Shown: in pieces, positions 58,711-64,000 of the stretch
Layout of the letters: every line of letters begins with the position of its first letter
Position numbering within the stretch: position 1 is the stretch's first letter
Origin: Calothrix sp. NIES-2098
GTDB taxonomy: Bacteria > Cyanobacteriota > Cyanobacteriia > Cyanobacteriales > Nostocaceae
Reading direction: 5' to 3'
DNA length: 64,000 nt
Assembly (NCBI GenBank): GCA_002368175.1
Contig: AP018172.1
Span: 1,424,001-1,488,000, forward strand
Program-made: the position numbers and the translations under genes
Notes under the pieces: generated by a model
Databases searched by the model: none
Seen by the model: the letters and a program-made list of their open reading frames with translations, nothing else
Told to the model about the DNA's origin: nothing

Positions 58711-60699
58711 ATGATATTTCTTGAACTAGTTCTACAAAACTTTGGCCCTTACGCTGGAAGACAAGTAATCAAACTTGACCCAAGAAGTGGAGAAAATCCG
58801 CGTCCAATTATTTTACTTGGTGGGATGAATGGTGGGGGAAAAACTACTCTTATGGATTCTATACGGCTAGCGTTATATGGACAACGCGCTCAATGCTCTA
58901 CTCGTGGTAATCTAAGCTACGGGGATTTCTTAAATCAATGCGTTAATAGTAAAGCTAACCCTGCTGAAAAAACCCGAATTGAATTACTGTTTGAGCATAT
59001 TGAAGACGATAAACCAATAAAATACCGTATTGTCAGAACTTGGGAGAAAAACCCTAAAGATGGTAAAGATACACTAGGTATTTTAGGCGATGATGACACC
59101 TGGCCTGTTGATTCTCTGGTGAATATCTGGGACGATTATATAGAGAATCTTTTGCCTTTAGGTATTTCTAACTTATTCTTATTTGATGGGGAACAAGTTA
59201 AAGAACTCGCAGAACAGGAAACACCTCCACAAATTGTGATTGAAGCTATTCGCGGGCTTTTAGGGTTAGAGTTGGCCGATAGATTAGCAGTTGACTTGGA
59301 AATTTTAGTCAATCGTAAACGTAAAGAAATTGCTGATACTAAAGATTTAGCTGACCTAGAGAAAATTGAACAAAGGTTAATAGAACAACAAGAAGATTAT
59401 CAAGTTATAGAAGAAAAGTTAGCTATTTACAAAAATCAAATTGAAGAATTAGAAATTATCCAGCGAGATGCTTTAGATAAATTCGTTTCTGAAGGTGGTA
59501 AAATTGCTGCCGAACGCAATCAGCTCGAACAACAACAAAAGGAAAAAAATACTAACGCCGAAAATATCAGACAGTCAATGTGTGACTTAGCTGCTGATGT
59601 TTTACCATTGGCGTTAATTCCTAATTTACTGAGTCAGGTACAAGTACAGGGAGCAAAAGAATTTCGCTATCAACAAGTACAGTTAGCCAGAGATGTTTTA
59701 CTTGAGCGAGATAAACGTTTACTTAAATGGCTCAGTGAGTTAAAAATTACTTCAGAACAGGTTGGCAAAATTCAGTCTTTTTTAGTTGAAGATGTTGATA
59801 ATTTATATACAGGTTACTCTCAAGTGGAAGCACCTTGGTTATTAGCTGACGAGGAAAGTTTAAGCCAATTAGATAATTTGATATACCATGTAAAAAATGC
59901 TAAAACTTCGGCAAAACAACAATTATCTAATCTCAAAAATCTAGAAGAAGAACTGATTGCTTTAGCTAGACAAGTGCAAACAGCAGCAGAACCTGAAGCT
60001 TACCAAAAGCTGCGTGATGCCGTAGAAGAAGCACAAAGTCAAGTAGCTAAAGCTAAAGCTATTTATGAAACGACTCGCCAACATTTAGCTGAATTAACAG
60101 ATACTCTAGAACAGACAAAAAAAGAATTAAAAGATTATACCGAAAAAAATATTGATACTAAAAATAGGGAACATATTATTACTTCAGCCGCAAAAGTTCA
60201 AGAAACACTGAAAGTTTTTCGAGAAAAATTAACTCTGAGAAAGCTTAATAAATTAGAGGAAGAGGTAAAAAATTGTTTCCTGTATTTACTACATAAATCT
60301 GATTTAGTATATCGCATAGCGATTGATACCAAAACCTTTGCCCTGTCTCTGTTCGATTTCGATGGTAAACCCGTCCCGAAACATCGCCTGTCAGCAGGGG
60401 AAAAACAACTACTCGCGATCGCATTTCTTTGGGGGCTAGCCAAAGTCTCTGGATTCCGCTTACCAGTAGCCATTGACACTCCTCTTGGCAGACTCGACTC
60501 CTCTCACCGCCAAAACTTAGTAGAAAAATACTTTCCCGCAGCCAGCCATCAAGTAATTCTGCTTTCCACTGATACTGAAATCGGTAAAAAAGAAGTAGAG
60601 GCACTGCGAGAAAATGAAGCGATCGCCCACGAATATCTCCTCAAATACAACTCTACCACCCGCCAAACCACAGTGATAGAAAATAAATATTTTTACTGA
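58711..60699 (+). CDS. dndD: DNA phosphorothioation-associated ATPase DndD
   Basis: A 662-residue SMC/Rad50-like ATPase. Walker A GGMNGGGKTTLMDSIRLALYG, a long coiled coil (residues 200-500) with a break, ABC signature HRLSAGEKQLLAIAF and Walker B LPVAIDTPLGRLD. The N-terminus FLELVLQNFGPYAGRQVIKLDP and FLFDGEQVKELAEQETPP match DndD, which supports phosphorothioate modification by DndCDE. dndB, dndC and dndE are not in view: upstream is a dead transposase. It converges on brxL with a 47-bp gap. Confidence 0.9.
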   Translation: MIFLELVLQNFGPYAGRQVIKLDPRSGENPRPIILLGGMNGGGKTTLMDSIRLALYGQRAQCSTRGNLSYGDFLNQCVNSKANPAEKTRIELLFEHIEDDKPIKYRIVRTWEKNPKDGKDTLGILGDDDTWPVDSLVNIWDDYIENLLPLGISNLFLFDGEQVKELAEQETPPQIVIEAIRGLLGLELADRLAVDLEILVNRKRKEIADTKDLADLEKIEQRLIEQQEDYQVIEEKLAIYKNQIEELEIIQRDALDKFVSEGGKIAAERNQLEQQQKEKNTNAENIRQSMCDLAADVLPLALIPNLLSQVQVQGAKEFRYQQVQLARDVLLERDKRLLKWLSELKITSEQVGKIQSFLVEDVDNLYTGYSQVEAPWLLADEESLSQLDNLIYHVKNAKTSAKQQLSNLKNLEEELIALARQVQTAAEPEAYQKLRDAVEEAQSQVAKAKAIYETTRQHLAELTDTLEQTKKELKDYTEKNIDTKNREHIITSAAKVQETLKVFREKLTLRKLNKLEEEVKNCFLYLLHKSDLVYRIAIDTKTFALSLFDFDGKPVPKHRLSAGEKQLLAIAFLWGLAKVSGFRLPVAIDTPLGRLDSSHRQNLVEKYFPAASHQVILLSTDTEIGKKEVEALRENEAIAHEYLLKYNSTTRQTTVIENKYFY

Positions 60700-60746
60700 A
60701 GAAGGCTCAAATTCCTGTATCTTTTAAGAAGTCGGGAATATCATTA

Positions 60747-62195
60747 TTACTTTGCCTCTACATAGATTTCTCGACCAAGCTGCTTAAATTCATCATCAAG
60801 ATAATATTGTGAATTTCGGATAGCTTGGCGTAATTTACAAGCAGGTTCTAGGCAATCACGCTCATAATCCATCAATGTTAATTCTAAATGGGGATAAAGA
60901 ATTTTGAGAAACCCTGCTGCTGATTTAAGAATCGCATCTTCATCACGAACCTTAACATTTTTTTCAAAGTGAGTATGCTGCTTTGCGTAAGACATAAAGC
61001 GATTATCTTGGCGTAGCGATAACAAAGCTTCGCCAAAGAAATCCATTTTTAACCCAACTTGATTAGCTACCATTTCTCTTTGAAATTTAGGAATTTTCCA
61101 ACCAGGAATAATCCCATATAGTCTATCCAATAATGCAGTTTCAGAAAAAAACTTAGGCAGATTAGCAATTAAATTGTCTTCCTTACGTGGTTGTAATTGT
61201 TCATCTAATTCGATATTAGCCAGCATTACTAACCCACAATCACTAGAAATCTCCGCAAACCCAGAACGATTATAACGACCGCTAGCAAGATAATTTTTTA
61301 ATGGGCCAATTACTTCTTCAGGGTTATCAAAGGTTAAACTTTGAACTTCATCTAGAACTACAACTTGATGACGTCCGAGTAATCCAACTTCTTTAGTTTT
61401 ACCGTTGATAAATAATTGGGCCGGAGTAACTTTACCACCGCTAATTAAACTGACTTTACTACTGATATTCTCAAAAAAGAAGCTTTTACCTGTACCTTTA
61501 GGAGCTAATTCTATTACATGATAATTAGGCTCTACTAATGAGAGCAACCTCGCCAATATCCATGTTTTTGCTTCCCGATCATAACTTGGATGTTGGGGGT
61601 TAAAACCCATTGAGCAAAATATTAAATCTCGCCATTGTTGTGTATTGAATTTTGCCCGACATTCGGCATAAGCTTGCAAGTCAACTTGCGAACATTGGAA
61701 GGGTTCAAAATCCATGACTTCTACTTTACCTTCAGGCAGCATAGCTAAAGTAATTTTGCCCCAAATTCCTTGCCGTAAAAGAATTTTATAGCGTTCTACA
61801 ATCTCAGTAGAAATGATACATTCAGTTAAATTTAGTGCGGGAATTTGTGCCAAAGGTTCGGGAATTGTTTTTCCTCCCTGTTCTAATCTGATGCGTACCT
61901 GCATCAAAGCAATGAGTTTTCGGATCTCTCCCTGCGTTAAGTCAAAAATAATTTCGTTGCGGTCATCTTTACGAGGAAATGCTTTTTTAATAAAATTATT
62001 TACTTTTTCTAATTCTGTTGATGTGAGTGTTCCAGAACCAGGGACAATTTTATCTAGTAGCCATTCACCAACAAAGCTAGGCAGACCAATAGAACTTAAC
62101 CCACTAGAGGGTAATCTCGTTTTATCAATACAGAGATTGCCGAAAATCTCACGCACTAAATCGCTATTATAGGTTATTTCTTCATAAGAATTCAT
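60747..62195 (-). CDS. brxL: BREX Lon-like AAA+ protein BrxL
   Basis: 482 residues from ATG 62195 (MNSYEEITYNSDLVREIFGN); a longer reading from 62282 would overlap pglZ by 100 nt. AAA+ motifs: Walker A ELAPKGTGKSFFFENIS, Walker B VVVLDEVQSLTF, sensor region CGLVMLANIELDEQLQ. N-terminal DNA-binding-like region. Length suits the shorter BrxL type found without a full Lon protease domain. It overlaps the pglZ 3' end by 14 nt, so translation is coupled. BrxL is a DNA-binding AAA+ ring in phage defence. Confidence 0.88.
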   Translation of the reverse strand: MNSYEEITYNSDLVREIFGNLCIDKTRLPSSGLSSIGLPSFVGEWLLDKIVPGSGTLTSTELEKVNNFIKKAFPRKDDRNEIIFDLTQGEIRKLIALMQVRIRLEQGGKTIPEPLAQIPALNLTECIISTEIVERYKILLRQGIWGKITLAMLPEGKVEVMDFEPFQCSQVDLQAYAECRAKFNTQQWRDLIFCSMGFNPQHPSYDREAKTWILARLLSLVEPNYHVIELAPKGTGKSFFFENISSKVSLISGGKVTPAQLFINGKTKEVGLLGRHQVVVLDEVQSLTFDNPEEVIGPLKNYLASGRYNRSGFAEISSDCGLVMLANIELDEQLQPRKEDNLIANLPKFFSETALLDRLYGIIPGWKIPKFQREMVANQVGLKMDFFGEALLSLRQDNRFMSYAKQHTHFEKNVKVRDEDAILKSAAGFLKILYPHLELTLMDYERDCLEPACKLRQAIRNSQYYLDDEFKQLGREIYVEAK

Positions 62196-64000
62196 CGATA
62201 TCAAATCCACTATTAAATATTTGCTTGATGGTGATTTTTGACTCAGGATTAAGGGCAATACTTGCAGCTTCAGCATTGGCAAATTGAAAAGCTAATTCAC
62301 CAGATAAAAATAAGTCATTTCCTTGATTAAGCGGCAATTTTGGTACTTCTGGGATGATGATTGTAAAACTACAACGTTGATTTGCTGGAATTTCCTGAGT
62401 TAATGGTTTTCCCTGTTGAAAAGCAGGCAATTCTTGAATATATAGACAAAGGTTTGTCAGAGGTAATGAGTTAGGATTATCGATAGTAATTTCTAGTTCT
62501 CCTGATTGTTTGGCTTTACCTTCACCAACGCAGAAAACTAGCACAGGACGGCGTTGAATAGATTTTCGCAGGACAGATACGCCAACCAGCACTTCTTCGG
62601 GAAATAACCCTCCATGTGAACCGATAATTTTTTGATTGCTAGTGTAGCTAAAAGAACTTAAACTAGCGGAGCCTTTCACAATACTAATATCGTGAGGGAG
62701 ACTGTAGCGATTGCCTTCCAAAACCACAAATCTGCTATCATCAGTTTTACCAATCGCCATCCTTCCTTTAGGTTCTAGTTCTGGGGGGCAGTGGGTGATT
62801 TTTTCGCAAGTACCCATCATCTGTCCGTGGTCGCTGGCAATCACAATTGTTAGTGCTTCTGGGTTGGGGTATTGTTGCAAGCAATAATCAATTTTTTTGG
62901 CAATACCTTCTAAAGTGTGGGAACGGTCAAGTTCGTAAAGACTTTGCCAGTCTTTTTGAGTGTGATACAGGCGATCGAACTCATCGGTATCCCAGCAATA
63001 TAGCTGATGTGTCTTTTTTCTCAAAGCGCTGTAAAGCCTATCAACTTGTCCATCTGTATAACGTTTGCCTACGCCCATTTTTACAAAAGCTTTGCCAGCA
63101 TTAGCAACCCAAGCAGAATCATTAGGCAAAAGTTGCGCGTATAGACTCCATTTCGCATATTCTGTTTTAGTGGGTAGGATGCTAAACCGAGGCTCAATGG
63201 CAATTTCTACAGCTAGTTTGTATTTATTTGTTAGTAAAGATAATAGTTCTAAGTGGTCTAACCATCCTAAGCCATCAACCACAACCCACAACACAGCACT
63301 TTCTTGACAAAGGTTTTTTACTTTTGAGGCAACGCTGTAATTAAGGTAGGAATTTTCTACAGATTCTATCTGCATCTGGGGGTAGTGGTGGAGTACCCAT
63401 TCGACAAAGCTAGTCGCCAAACTTTCACTAATCTTTGGTGCAGAGGTAGGTTGCTTGATGACTTCCCAGCGACGGAAGGGCAGGTAATCTTTTGTTGCCC
63501 AAACTAAAGCTTGCTGAGGAGTTGCATCTAAAGCTAGGGGTTGGGGTTGCGGTGGCGGTTGGTTAAGGCTTAATTCTTGCTGTTGCTGATAATTAAGATA
63601 AGGTATAACTTTGGCTTCTCTTGCCCGATTTATCCAGTTAGGTCGTTTACCTAAAACTTTGTAAGCACAATTGGCAATTCTTTCCATACCTACTTGGTTA
63701 GTAGGTATGAGAGTTTCTAATACTTTGCCTTCAGTGCGAAAGATGAGTTGTTCCCAGTAGCTATCAAAGTCTTGAGTGAGTGAGTCGGGAATTGGCAAGG
63801 GATATTTGCCAAGGTCGTTGAATACTGGTTCTGCTATGCCTAACCAACAACGCAACAGCAATAATTTATCTTCAGTCTGGTAATAAGTTGCTAACTTATG
63901 TTGCTTAAACTGCTGCTGCCAGACTCGCTCAAAAGGTTGATATTCTTGTGGGACTAAAATTGCTAACCAAGCGGCAAGATGGGAAATAGAAGGTTCAGTA
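62182..64000 (-). CDS. pglZ: BREX phosphatase-like PglZ, 5'-truncated by the window
   Basis: The frame is open from the right edge (64000) to the stop at 62182, so 606 codons are visible and the start is outside; an apparent TTG start at 63861 is not the true one. The alkaline-phosphatase-like core shows VLWVVVDGLGWLDHLELL (metal Asp) and LTIVIASDHGQMMG (Asp-His-Gly), then SHGGLFPEEVLVGVSVL. PglZ is a core BREX gene of nearly all types. Together with brxL (types 1 and 4) it points to a BREX operon continuing to the right. Confidence 0.9.
   Translation of the reverse strand, partial: TEPSISHLAAWLAILVPQEYQPFERVWQQQFKQHKLATYYQTEDKLLLLRCWLGIAEPVFNDLGKYPLPIPDSLTQDFDSYWEQLIFRTEGKVLETLIPTNQVGMERIANCAYKVLGKRPNWINRAREAKVIPYLNYQQQQELSLNQPPPQPQPLALDATPQQALVWATKDYLPFRRWEVIKQPTSAPKISESLATSFVEWVLHHYPQMQIESVENSYLNYSVASKVKNLCQESAVLWVVVDGLGWLDHLELLSLLTNKYKLAVEIAIEPRFSILPTKTEYAKWSLYAQLLPNDSAWVANAGKAFVKMGVGKRYTDGQVDRLYSALRKKTHQLYCWDTDEFDRLYHTQKDWQSLYELDRSHTLEGIAKKIDYCLQQYPNPEALTIVIASDHGQMMGTCEKITHCPPELEPKGRMAIGKTDDSRFVVLEGNRYSLPHDISIVKGSASLSSFSYTSNQKIIGSHGGLFPEEVLVGVSVLRKSIQRRPVLVFCVGEGKAKQSGELEITIDNPNSLPLTNLCLYIQELPAFQQGKPLTQEIPANQRCSFTIIIPEVPKLPLNQGNDLFLSGELAFQFANAEAASIALNPESKITIKQIFNSGFDIDEFL

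Noticed and set aside
63861..63861. TTG at 63861 as pglZ start
   Set aside because: The frame is open and protein-like all the way to the window edge, so the start lies outside.

Overview
The window comes from a cyanobacterium, most likely a filamentous heterocyst-forming type (Nostoc/Calothrix/Tolypothrix group). The evidence is the very frequent HIP1 octamer GCGATCGC, cyanobacterium-specific genes (pipX, petM, ycf39, an nblR-like regulator, DUF3119, DUF3086, DUF2949), and intergenic spacers packed with short dispersed repeats (runs of GACTATTGACTTTGGACT, GGGGCAGGG and TGACAAATGAC type) typical of Nostocales. No organism name can be fixed from the sequence alone.

Layout. 1-4.3 kb: a cut-off pentapeptide-repeat-like gene, a methyltransferase, a beta-barrel-like protein paired with a secreted CHAT protease-like protein, and an AroH-type chorismate mutase. 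4.5-16 kb: housekeeping and envelope genes (SppA-like peptidase, MlaE-type lipid permease plus DUF3119, DUF3086, plsY, DUF4189, Uma2), a decayed IS200-like/RAYT mobile unit at 11.3-12.0 kb, a metallophosphoesterase, der, an EcfT-like permease, and a TrpE/PabB enzyme. 17.4-23 kb: the classic pipX-pipY-sepF-proC neighbourhood, then a Ski2-like helicase. 23-31 kb: a PAS histidine kinase behind arsC, a basic repeat protein, a ferritin-like protein, a nuclease, and a two-gene NTPase/TPR signalling unit whose ATPase gene carries one in-frame amber stop. 31-41 kb: pdxA, petM (34 codons, with a structured leader), ycf39, nadK, an nblR-like regulator, DUF192, DUF2949, a DUF5340-like gene, trpC and lpd. 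41-48 kb: a SWIM protein, an IS4 element with 45-bp inverted repeats, a caspase-GUN4 fusion and a Uma2 protein. 48.4-57.7 kb: tRNA-Ser(GGA), two ferredoxins, a second thermonuclease, an inositol-phosphatase family enzyme, a J/TPR protein, hisZ, a LivF-type ATPase, a beta-carbonic anhydrase, a four-helix-bundle (S23/IVS) gene next to a GxxExxY gene inside inverted repeats, and a JAMM peptidase beside an E1-like/rhodanese enzyme.

The right end is a defence island. After a wrecked IS630 transposase comes dndD (phosphorothioation-linked SMC-like ATPase), and facing it tail to tail is a brxL-pglZ pair of BREX type. pglZ runs off the right edge, so the rest of the system lies outside. dndD next to a pglZ-brxL module, with no dndB/C/E in view, is the most interesting defence-related arrangement here.

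Other unusual material: two arrays with exactly 21-bp period (8 half-units each, alternating A/B types) beside the NTPase/TPR unit and near the caspase-GUN4 gene; seven near-identical TPR repeats at DNA level; and gene ends apparently built from dispersed repeats (ycf39 C-terminus, starts of the LivF-type and inositol-phosphatase genes). Functional statements rest on motifs read by eye; no database search was run.
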